Positions 34,890-45,299 of a DNA stretch of 64,000 bases are shown here, in pieces. Source of the stretch: Omphalotus guepiniiformis (lineage: Eukaryota; Basidiomycota; Agaricomycetes; Agaricales; Omphalotaceae); contig JAQOOI010000013.1 in NCBI GenBank assembly GCA_028554645.1, positions 653,336-717,335 of the forward strand, given 5' to 3'. The notes under the pieces were generated by a model, which saw only the letters and a list, made by a program, of their open reading frames with translations, was not told where the DNA came from and ran no database searches. Numbering within the stretch: position 1 is the stretch's first letter; the number at the start of each line of letters is the position of its first letter. The translations under genes and the position numbers were made by a program.

Positions 34890-36886
34890 TCAAAGTAATG
34901 GTTTAGTCATACTCAACAAATAGCGCATATTATTGTTATGGAGATTTTGATAGAGACCTCTTATTTGATGGAAGAGAGGAGCATCTTGTTTGGGATCAGA
35001 TAGAGAGCACATCATCACAAGTTGATTGTCAAGTAGACACCTATATGGAAATGATGGAGAGGATTGGGAGGGTAAAGGAAGTCCAGTATTCCAGGCAAAG
35101 TTGTAGTCAGACATATAGCACTCCTGCAATAAGAATTTTTTGATATGATCAAAATGAAGCAGAGCATAGCTGTCATCTGCAAAAGTGTGTGGCTTCTCTC
35201 TGTGCTTCAATGATGTACCCTCTTGGTTGCCAAATACAGTTCTAGCTGTCATAGTCATTCCAGCCTCACAATAGAAAGCAGCATAGCTAGGATATAGCAC
35301 GTACATAACATGATTCTCTTCTCCAACATATTGATAGACCTCATCAAGGTCTTTGATATAATTGTCTCAGGCTAAAGGGTAGGTCTTGGGTGCAGTACCA
35401 GAATGCAGATCGTTTCCTTTGAAGAGCAAAAAGAATCTGACATTTCTGTTCTTGTCAGGCTCTAACCGTGAATAGAAACCAGGCTGTCCAAGAAGGAAAT
35501 CTCCCACAGCACTACCTAAATTAAAGCCTAATTAGAAACAGATCCAAAAAGAATTCTAAAAGTACACTGACCTGGAGGTATACGCAAAAGCCCTATAAGC
35601 AAAGTCCAACCATTTTGATTGTCTTTCACATCAACATGCCACCAACCCTGAAGAAGGCCTATAAAATCATGCAGAGAGCCACCTGATTGTGCCGATGATA
35701 TATTTATTTGGCAATTTGAAAATGCACGCAAAATGTCTCCAGGGCAAAAGACATTCATATTCATTGCTCTAAACTCTGTAGCCTCCCATTCTTGCTTTGA
35801 TACACAGAGAGGAACAATTAATCTCCACAGCTCATGAAGCAAAGTAAGAAGTTGACGAGTGCAGATAATGACTTCAGCACTATCAATCTGATGTACAGGC
35901 TGAACCACACCTGTACCTTGGCCTTCTCCTACAGTGACTCCCAGAGAGTATGAGCCATCTGCAGACCCATCTACAACAGGCTTCGACCTGGTATTAGGTT
36001 TGAGACCTTGCCTGAACAAGGATAATATATATTTTTGGTTCCAAATGTCTCATCCCAAATAGCTGTAACCAGAATCAGAATATGGCTATATTCCATATAT
36101 TGATGTAGACTCTCAACTGTCTGTAGACAGGCTATAGTTATGAGATTGTTAACATCGCCATCAAGCATGACGGCAAATGATACTCCAGCAGAAAGTTGTA
36201 TCATTTCTTTGACAGGATCCATAATAAAACAGTGATTCTCGACATCATAACCAATAGGTTCCACTCCAGAAGGTGTGATAGTGTGATACAATCACTCCTG
36301 TTTCTGTTGCTTATTGTGCTCAGTTGTTGAGACACTGGTAGTGTAAACAAAGCCACAATGGAAACAAGGATCAGGTTTAGTGTTACATTGATAGGTTGTG
36401 GCAATAGGGAATGTGAAGGCTGTCAGTGGATTTGACAAGCTTGAGTTGGGTGTAAGTGTTTCCGGTGGTAGATACCATTCGGAGAGGTTGTTGCTCATCT
36501 GATCTGCTTTCCAATAATAAGTGGGGTCACTTGCAAGAGGCAGAGAGACTAGATCAATTTTATCAATAGAGATACCATAGGTAAATTTCCTATCTGAATA
36601 GAATGCTAAAATCTAAGTATTAGCAAAAAGCAAGTTGGAATATACTCCTCAGATCCTCATGCTTGCGGGCCTCCAATAGTTTAATATATTTGAAATTATC
36701 ATTAGGTAACATAGACAATTTCCCAGCAGGAGAAGACAATTGTGAAGGGGAGTTAGAAGATAGTGGAGAGTTCATATTAGAAGGCAGTGGAGAGTTCATG
36801 TAAGAACTAGAATCTGTGGTTAATTCTGTCTGAGGTAGAAGTAGGGAAAGTGGCTGTGTTTGATAATATCCAAGGTGCACCTCCAT
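34890..36886 (-). pseudogene. Decayed spliced gene with possible 2OG-Fe(II) dioxygenase-like core
   Basis: Coding-like minus-strand segments start at 36886 (Ser/Pro-rich N-terminus), then run about 36606-36030, 36019-35576, 35530-35130 and 35125-34890, with GT-AG candidates between them. In-frame TGA stops lie at 36294-36292 and 35369-35367. The third and fourth segments read WWHVDVKDNQNGWTLLIGLL, then an intron, then FFLLFKGNDLHSGTAP. An HxD followed by a distal H on beta-like strands resembles the metal triad of double-stranded beta-helix dioxygenases. This is inference from pattern; a TET/JBP relation is possible but unproven. It is divergent to the gene at 36930. Confidence 0.4.
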
Positions 36887-36929
36887 ATCATCAGAATATG
36901 CAGGGATATTAGCAGTAGCATCAGGAGAG

Positions 36930-38369
36930 GTGGGTAAAGATGACTGGAAAAGTACAGGATTAATTATATGTGGTGCAATACTGGACTGCTTAGTTGATTG
37001 GCTTGATAGTGATTATCTATTTGCATTGCTACAGATAGATGAGGTGTTGAAAAGTCCAGCCTCACTCTTTGCTGCCAATGGGAAGACACATGATTTGTCT
37101 TGCCAAGAAGATTCTAAAAGATGCTGACAACTCTCTTATCAAGCTCTTACTATTTAGTCTATCACAAACCTTTGACTGGGTTGAGGTCTTGGAGGCTGCA
37201 GGTCCTTTGTCCATTGCAGTGCAGGAAGGAATTGCTAAATTATTGAAGCAACCCACCTGAAGTCACAAAGGACAAGTTTCAAGAAAGAATCATAGAATGG
37301 CATTTTATAGCCAGCTCTCCTCTCTTCCTCGTGTTGCTCCTGAGACGCTTCATTCTGATCTCTGCCCATGGCAATCAGGATTTAGAGCAGACAAGTTGGC
37401 ATGTATTCTCAAAGAGGCTCTCAACCAATGCAAGGGAAACAAAGATCACCCTATTCTCCAGTGTCTAATGAGAGGTGAACTCTCATCTCAAAAAGTATTT
37501 GGTCCTGATCATTACAATCCTATTTGAGCCACCAATTGTTCCCATACCTTACTACAAGCCAGTCTTGGCTCTACCCATCCTCTTTGTTCAGACTATGGAC
37601 TTTCCAACTTACTAGTGCGCATTGGAACAGGCCAGAGCTCAAAAACAGAAAAATTCATAAAAATGTATCTTAATTGCTGGCAAGTGTCTGTGCAAGACTG
37701 TATAGCACTTTTTGAAAAGGCCTGAATAGCTGATTCTAATATATCTATTGATAATATGAAGTGCTGGGACACGCCTTCTCACTGTCTAGGCTTCATTAGA
37801 AGCAAGAAACCTAATACAGCTTCTGATTTCAAGGTGAAGATCATCTCCATATTTGAACAGAGCTCTAGTGAGAGTTCTGTCATTCAGGTTCACTACCAAC
37901 ATACCAAGATGCATTGATACTAGTTAAAAGGACTAAGATACCTGGTGTTTGCTCAGGGCTTACCTAAATGCAACTTGCAAACGCTCTGGTACTTCTGGAT
38001 CTTTGTGAGATACCAAGTGTAGATACAATGGCAGACATTATCTATGCTCACAATGGGATGGGAGCATTTGAGGGCCTTCAGCGACTTGGTTTTGACATCT
38101 GGCCAGGATGCGAACGGTCTCGAGTTCAAAAAGCTTTTAGATATGTCTACAATTTCTTGAACTCAGAATTGGAGAAAGGTGATAAGGAAATCCTTCATTT
38201 CAGTTCCATATTCTTGGAACACCTTCTCTGCAAGATATCACAATGGGAAAAGGCATTCAGGAAGGAGGACAAACATACTTCAGACACAATTAGTTCAAGT
38301 GCAAGAGAAAGGGCAGAAGCAAATGAAGGTGAACATCATGGATTCCCAATCCCTTTAGCAGTAGATTGA
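36930..38369 (+). pseudogene. Unrecognised decayed gene, divergent partner of 34890-36886
   Basis: From about 37000 to 37916 one frame stays coding-like through in-frame TGA at 37258, 37525 and 37723 (each followed by coding-like sequence), then a 133-codon frame at 37968-38369 contains DTMADIIYAHNGMGAFEG and a Glu/Lys-rich helical tail. Segments include WVEVLEAAGPLSIAVQEG and FGPDHYNPI. I recognise no family. It starts only tens of bases from the start of the opposite-strand gene, suggesting a shared promoter. Confidence 0.35.
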
Positions 38370-38762
38370 GAGCAGTTGAGTAAGTATTTTATTGTAGAAT
38401 GTATTGTGTTTATTTCCTGGATATTGAATATTGAATCTCAACTTGACATGTAAATGCATATGGCTATGCTTCTATTCTTGCTCTATCTCATTGTACACTC
38501 CAGTGTCTGAGGATCATTGTATGTCTTCCCAACACTCTATAGTCCTGAAACTTGTCCATAACTCATTCAAATAGATTTTCTATCTGATGCCAGTTGGAAT
38601 TTGTGAGCTGCTATTCTGGATGTGCAGAAATATCCCAGCCATTGTACAGATAGATGTATCTGTGATATCCAGGTGAGTTCTCCATGGAATCTCTTTATTC
38701 TAGGCATTAAAAGAAGCTTAATTGTGGTCTATTTGAAGGCCTGAAAACTGCTTGTACATCGC
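38370..38762. other. No gene seen
   Basis: AT-rich spacer; no frame, LTR or repeat recognised. Confidence 0.5.
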
Positions 38763-39058
38763 TGATGAGAATGAAACGGGGAAACTCCTTAAAACACATT
38801 TTTTGAGGTTTGCCTCATAAAATAGATCTATAACAAGTAATAATGGACATACTTGACACAGATACTTACAACCTTGAAAGGTGTGAGTCTGAGGGGGCGT
38901 TGTCAAAGGTTCCACACAACCAAACTTATGGCTTCTTTATTAGAACTTTATATCTTTATCACAAGAACTTTATAGTTGAGCTTTTTAAATTACACTAAGG
39001 CAAAAGTAGCACAAGAGGGTTTTGAACAAGACAGGTGTTCACTGCACAATCACAACCA
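38763..39058 (-). repeat. Rearranged LTR fragment
   Basis: It begins TGATGAGAATGAAACGGGG like the LTR at 31236. It then carries about 90 bp (38788-38875) matching that LTR's interior near 31830-31900 in reverse orientation, and returns to the expected LTR order from 38880 to 39058. This is an internally inverted remnant. Confidence 0.7.
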
Positions 39059-40524
39059 AGTCCTTCAAATACAAGAGCACAATTAAGTGAGGCACCATTA
39101 GGAGTCTTGGGAGAATCACCAGAAGCCTGAGTAGCCTGAGTAGAAGGACGAGTTGGAGTATGTGAAACAGCAGGAAGTGACTGAGACTCAGTAGAAGGAT
39201 GAGTTGGAGTATGTGGAATGGCAGGGAGTGACTGAGACTCAGTATTGGAAGTATTATCAAGGTGAGTAAATTTGTCATCATGACCAATGCTATATTCCAC
39301 CTTCGTTTTTTTTCTGCTGAGAACTACTAAGAGGAGAGTGAACCATTCGTTTCTTTAACAGTTGGTTGTCAGCATTACAGCTACATATCTATAAGTGTAT
39401 TCTTGACTTATAGAGTTTCTCTCTTGTTGTCGTTCCATTTCCTTCAACACAATCATTTCTTGCTGTCTTCTTAACTGAGTAGTAGGGATGATATCTAGTC
39501 AGTGAAATATATTGAGACTAGTGTAGAGCATCTCACCTCCTCTGGGGCTATTCACTCAAGCAAAGAATCCTTTGTCATCTCATCAACCACATATCCAACG
39601 CAAAATGGTGTCTTGGGCTTCTTGAACACAGTTACTTCAGCTTTTGATGCTACATTCTTTTCACGAGGCTTCCTTATCCCAAAGCAATAGTCCATAAGTG
39701 GATATCCATTACTTCCAAGAGCATCATAGTCAATCATTTAATCAACATCTCTGAATGGACATATTTTCTGAGAATTCGAGGAAGTAGCAAATTGAACCAA
39801 TGCTTCTTACTCCAAAACAGTGATATCTGGTGAAGCAGATAGCCCTTCAATAAGATCCTAGTATTACGTTTCTATTAGTCATTACATTATAAGAAGAAGT
39901 GTCTCATCACTTACATTTGGGAAGGTCTCAAATTTCTTCTCACCCATGTATCTGAATACAAACAACACCAAGATCACTTCACCAGGCTTAATTGAATAGG
40001 TCTTAGCACAGTTCACCTCCAAATAATCAGAATAGGCAAAGTGTGCTGCACGATAACCTGTTCAAACCAGATTCAGAAAAGTGTGTTCAATTTTATATTT
40101 TCTGACATACTATTCAGAGGAGCATCTGAGATTTGATTGACTCTTGTAACAGGCAAAGTGTTTTGATTTTTGTTCTTATGCCCACTAAACAATGTGTCTG
40201 GTAAAAAGGACTGATTGCCAAATGCTCGAACTTCTCTCGAGACTGATAGCTGTATATTTGATATTGGGGTTACTTGTTTTGTGAATGATGGTGTACCTGC
40301 AACAGATTTAACTCAGTTAGCATTTTTTTGCAACTATAGCATTGCATGGCATTGCGAAAGTGATAATAGGGATAGTAATTTGTGAATTCATGGTAAAGAT
40401 TGATTTTTTTTTGTGAAAGAAAAGATCGACTTGTTCTCTTGAAAACCGAAGTTGAGGGTGGGCTTACTTTTCGAAGAATGATCACTCTGTTTTGTCCAGG
40501 TTTTGTCGTCGTCTTTTTGCTCAT
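39059..40524 (-). pseudogene. Unrecognised decayed spliced gene
   Basis: The start is ATG 40524 (MSKKTTTKPGQNRVIILRK). Coding-like segments with candidate introns follow: one with VSREVRAFGNQSFLPDTLF, one with GYRAAHFAYSDYLEVNC and VILVLFVFRYMG, one with DYDALGSNGYPLMDYCFGI and a Pro/Thr/Ser repeat region (39300-39060; PHTPT units). TAA stops interrupt it near 39800 and 39740. An LTR fragment truncates its 3' end. No domain was recognised. It is divergent to the gene starting near 40640. Confidence 0.35.
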
Positions 40525-40639
40525 CTTATATGCCCAATCAATACAAGCCTAATCATGAGTTTCAGACTTTGAATATATCTGGTGCTTAGTCTTATTTTAT
40601 TCTATAAAAGCTCCTTTGGAGCTCATTTGTTCATGGATG

Positions 40640-42180
40640 GAAGAATATTGAGCTATGAATTGGAATGTCAAGAGAATACATGAACAAATAAAAGATTATC
40701 ACATTGACAATAAACAATATGGTCTAGGGTATGTAACATTCTCAAAGTATTTGTTTGCTAGTCTCATATTTTTTCAATATTAGCTTAACTCAGTTTCGAG
40801 AAATGATGAAAGAAGCAGGCTTACTTGGAGTACAAGCTCAAGCTCATACTGCTGACACAATCAAATCTTATGTGGAGGGTCTTTGAACAATGTATAAAGC
40901 TGGATTGCGGGAAATGAAGTCTTTGTTAAAGCATGAACTTGGAGTCCTTGTTTCGAGGTGATTGCAATAAGGTATTTAAATTTATGCATGACTATACTGA
41001 CTAGCCTAGAATCTTGATACACATGCTGTACCATAGATAATAGAACATGCTTTATTACTCAAATCACAACATCTTTTGATTGACAAGGCGGGCACCTTTC
41101 AACCCTCTATATCCCTTACTGCAAACACCTCAAATAGTTAATCACCTGGCTTTTAATGCAGGTGCCGAAAATCGGTGCATCACTGTCAACTTCATAATCC
41201 TACTCTGTCTGGCACATTTTAGCACAGATACATGTCAGAAAAGAAAAATGTTATGCCTGAGATAGAGTGGGCTCAACTTTGTAGAAGATGGACACCAGGC
41301 TAGGAAGATCTAATGGACTTCAGGGTTCAGCAAGGATGGTATGATGTTGATAACGAGCTAGAACAGTAAGAAACACTATTCACCTTTATATTATTCCCTT
41401 CTGAATTATCTTTCCTTCACTTAAGCTTTGTATTTCACTGGGTTTTTATCTCCTTACTTCAGGCTAAGCTAGACCGTTACTGTCATCGCAAGAATTATAC
41501 TGCTAAGCACAAGGACAAAAATAAAATACTTCCACATGGTGTACCAGCAGATATCAATCAAAATCCAAAAGAATATGATTCTGAGGACTTCAGTGTATGT
41601 TTTATATTACTCACTTTGATAGTTGTTATTTACCATCTTTTGCGTTAGATAATTCTTAACCAGACACATCTTCAGACTATCAGGTCCCAGTTTATCCCAC
41701 AAGAACATGAAGTCTTCAATCTAGTACCTGATTCATTCAACAAACTCATTGGTCAAGTCTATAAGGAGTTGAGAAGCCCAGATGTACATCAGGGTAATAT
41801 GTGGGATGTTTATCATGACTTATTGCAGAAAATTAGGAACATCCATTCTGACATTGTTGCTAGCAATGAGAAAGAGTGGAAAGCAGTTCATTCTATGGCT
41901 CATAGTGATAAATGGGAGAATGATAAAATCACTCTGATTACAGGAAGACCACTTATTAAAGAGTCTGATTACTTGAGAGGCGTAAATGGAGGGCTTGGAA
42001 TTCTTGGTAAGACACAATATATTTGAGAAATAAAACTATTGAACTAGATCTCTCTTTAGATCCTGACTCTGTACCTTTTGAAATGCTGGAACATCCAGAG
42101 CTTGTCCTGGATTTCCCTGATGAGCTAGACAGTCTTTACCCAGTCCATGACAACTGTACTTCCAGTATTGATATACAGTA
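40640..42180 (+). pseudogene. Unrecognised decayed spliced gene with LTR insertion
   Basis: Plus-strand exon-like segments: about 40640-40728 (ends GLGYVT before GT), 40785-40965 (FREMMKEAGLLGVQAQAHTA, with one TGA), then an LTR fragment (40991-41182), 41250-41367 (PEIEWAQLCRRWTPG, one TAG), 41465-41595 and 41650-42025 (MWDVYHDLLQKIRNIHSDI, WENDKITLITGRPL, YLRGVNGGLGILG), and 42060-42180. Introns with GT...AG can be placed between them. I do not recognise the family. It pairs divergently with 39059-40524, repeating the layout of the 34890/36930 pair. Confidence 0.4.
40991..41182 (-). repeat. LTR fragment
   Basis: It matches the last 190 bp of the 31236-32604 LTR (from GACTATACTGAC to GGTGCATCA). 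The remainder of the LTR is absent. Confidence 0.75.
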
Positions 42181-42380
42181 AAGCTCTTTCTACCACCTGA
42201 ATACAAGCTCAATCAGATAACAAATTCTTGATAGCAAGTGGAATATACACCTCATTAGCTCATATCTCCAGAGTGAAAAAAAGTGGTATACAAGCAGTCT
42301 TCAGGCCTTCAAATAGACCACAAATAAGCTTCTTTTGATGCCCAGTATGAAGAGATTCCAAGGAGAATCCATCTGACAGC

Positions 42381-43665
42381 AGGGGGGTGTTGTCAAAGGT
42401 TCTGCACGACCAAACTTATGGCTTCTTTATTAGAACTTTATATCTTTATCACAAGAACTTTATAGTTGAGCTTTTTAAATTGCACTAAGGCAAAAGTAGC
42501 ACAAGAAGGTTTTGAACAAGACAGGTGTTCACTGCACAATCACAACCAATTGACCACAAGATCAAACAATCAATTCCAATAACACAGCCAGTTCAATTCA
42601 ACCAACAATGATCTTTATACAATATCGCAATAAACACCGGACTATAAACAGACCAGGGCAACTTTATGTTTTTGGTAGGATTTCCCTTCACAGGCACAAT
42701 TCACATTATAAAGACAATCCCCAGTGACCCTGTGACTCTATGGTACTCTCCTGGATTTTCTCTCTCTCTCCAAATTACTGCCCTTTTATACATACTGCCA
42801 GTCCAAAATTAATAAAAACGGAAATTATAGCTAAACTGTCCTGTTTTATATATATACCTATATCCGTGTACGTAGGTTGTAAGTATCTGTATCAAGTATG
42901 TCCATTATTACTTGTTATAGATCTATTCTATGAGGCAAACCTCAAAAATATGTTTTAATTCCATTATTTTTATTGTGAGCAATATTCAGCCCCTTTATTT
43001 CATTTTTACAGATTTCCTTGACATTTCTCAGACATCTGGGTTCCATAGAATTAATCACCTGATAGAAATTATACCCCTCAAAGTATCACATTGTTTTGTC
43101 AAAGGAACTCCTTCAATTCAGTAGTATTCCGAGAAATTTTACTGATCGAGTTTTTACACCTCCTAACTGGTTTCTTGTCAAGCAATTTTCACCGGACAAT
43201 TAATCGAAGCAAATTTCTTCAATCAACTTTTGTTCCTGGTGATTAATTAAGGAGTAAATACCCCAGAACTATTCTAGATCCATTATTTCGACTCTATTTC
43301 ACATTCCATCCATTTTTAGTTTCCGCCAGGTTTTTAATCTTTATTGACTGGAGGAAGATGTTCCCCTAATTATTATATGATGCAATTGACGTTGTGATGT
43401 CAGAGTTCTCATTACGAGATTGGGTGAGTCTGATTCAACAGTGGATGGCTATTGAACAATTCTCTACATCACAACTATACTGACTAGCCTAGAACCTTGA
43501 TACACATGTTGTACCGTAGGTAATAGAACATGCTTTATTACTCAATTCACAACACATTTTGATTGACAAGGCAGGCACCTTTCAACCCTCTATATCCCTC
43601 ACTGCAAATGCCTAAAGTGATTAATCACCTGGCTTTCAATGCAGGTGCCGAAAATTGGCACATCA
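42381..43665 (-). repeat. LTR copy lacking about 95 bp at one end
   Basis: Collinear with 31336-32604. It begins in the GGGGGTGTTGTCAAAGG region and ends GGCACATCA. A head-to-head inverted partial copy follows at once. Confidence 0.85.
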
Positions 43666-43666
43666 A

Positions 43667-44241
43667 CGGATATAGGTATATATATAAAACAGGACAGTTT
43701 AGCTATAATTTCTGTTTTTATTTATTTTGGACTGGCAGTATGTATAAAAGGGCAGTAACTTGGAGAGAGAAAATCCAGGAGAGTACCATAGAGTCACAGG
43801 GTCACTGGGGATCATCTTTATAACGTGAATTGTGCCTGTGAAGGGAAAACCTACCAAAAACATAAAGTTGCCCTGGTCTGTTTAAAGTCTGATGTTTATT
43901 GTGATATTGTATAAAGATTATTGTTGGTTGAATTGAACTGGTTGTGTTATTGGAATTGGTTGTTTGATCTTGTGGTCAATTGATTGTGATTGTGCAGTCA
44001 CCTGTCTTGTTCAAAACCCCCTTGTGCTACTTTTGTCTTAGTGCATTTTAAAAGCTCAACTATAAAGTTCTTGTGATAAAGATATAAAGTTCTAATAAAG
44101 AAGCCATAAGTTTGGTCGTGCGGAATCTTCAACAACACCTCCTCAGACTTGCACCTTTCAAGTGATTTGGTTGTTTTGATTGTTTTTGGGTTTTTGTTCA
44201 TTAGCCCATTAGCAGTTTATTTCCCTGTTTCATTCTCATCA
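43667..44241 (+). repeat. Inverted partial LTR copy (snap-back partner)
   Basis: Same LTR family, opposite orientation, starting inside the LTR (GGATATAGG) and ending TTCTCATCA at 44241. It contains a TATAAAAGG box (about 43743), an AATAAAG signal (about 44094) and the motif GTGCGGAATCT at 44118. Together with 42381-43665 it forms a large palindrome. Confidence 0.85.
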
Positions 44242-44255
44242 TCCGGTTAGACAAT

Positions 44256-44522
44256 ATGACAGAATTTGTGATTAGTGACCCCCAGGTCATGACTTCGCCT
44301 AAGCTAGGTGACTTGCTATTCAGTGATAGCAATGTTGGTAGTGCCTTCACTGTGTTCCAAGAAGAGCATAAATGTGGACAGCTCTGCAAGATTTATGGAG
44401 TTCAATCTATTGAATTTCTGGTTGGAGAGTTTGCAAGGCAGAAGGAGAAGGGAGAAATCAAGGAATTAATGGAAGGCACAGCAATTCCCTCTACAGTTGC
44501 AAACCTGGAATTCTTAGTATAA
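44256..44522 (+). CDS. Short open frame just after an LTR end, unknown
   Basis: An 88-codon frame, MTEFVISDPQVMTSP..., starts 14 bases after the LTR end at 44241. It contains a helical segment (VEFARQ-like, EIKELMEG). It could be the first part of the element's own gag leader or a flanking host remnant. No homology is recognised and nothing coding follows it. An A/T-rich region begins at 44523. Confidence 0.3.
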   Translation: MTEFVISDPQVMTSPKLGDLLFSDSNVGSAFTVFQEEHKCGQLCKIYGVQSIEFLVGEFARQKEKGEIKELMEGTAIPSTVANLEFLV

Positions 44523-45299
44523 GGATAACAGACTTGTAGTAGATGTAAGACTTGGCTTTTATCGTTAAAGACTAAAAATCATCTAGAATAGCAATACAAC
44601 TTTATTTAATTACACAATGAGAAGTAAGTCAAGAAAAATAAAGGCCTGAATAACAGCCTGGTCTGGTAAACTGACGTGTTCTGATTAGTATCATGTGATT
44701 GTCAAAAAGTTGGGGGTTTCAATGCCCAAAACTCCCAAGATTTGGACATGACTCATAGTGAATGACTCACTAAATGTAATTTATTTACTAGATCGAGAGA
44801 TACTTACTTGTCTACTAATTTGGCCTACTCTGCTTCTTACTGGCCAACTGGAAACTGAAAATAACTGCTACTATCTCCTCAATTGCAGAATATACACAAT
44901 ATACAACAAACACTTCTTGAAAGAAAGATTCTTTTACTTCATCCTATGTCCAGAGATAACACCAGTCTCTGGGGTCCATCTACTATCTATAGTAATAGTC
45001 ACTGTCGGCATTTGATGCCGACCATGTTGTTTGAGTGTGATACTCCTGTATTCCATACTCTACAACTCGAGGGCGAGCTCCTCAAGATCTGCACACAAGA
45101 ACACATCCCTTGTGTTAATTTAGTGCACAGTGTTGCCAAACAGGCCCTAAAAAATAATGTGATAATATTAAGTTTGAATATGTAGAAATGCATCAAGTTG
45201 TACACGAAACTCAACTCTCATAAATTACTATTGCTACAATCCATCACAAAAAAGAAGAACCGAAAAAACAAAACAAAACATAGAATAGACCAGGAAGCA
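44523..45299. other. No gene seen
   Basis: AT-rich spacer between the repeat block and the host gene block; no conserved frame or repeat recognised. Confidence 0.5.

Noticed and set aside
42376..42390. CAGCAGGGGGG next to TGTTGTC, looking like a polypurine tract and LTR start
   Set aside because: The same G-rich stretch is inside the LTR at 31332-31340, and the TATA box shows the LTR reads in the opposite direction.
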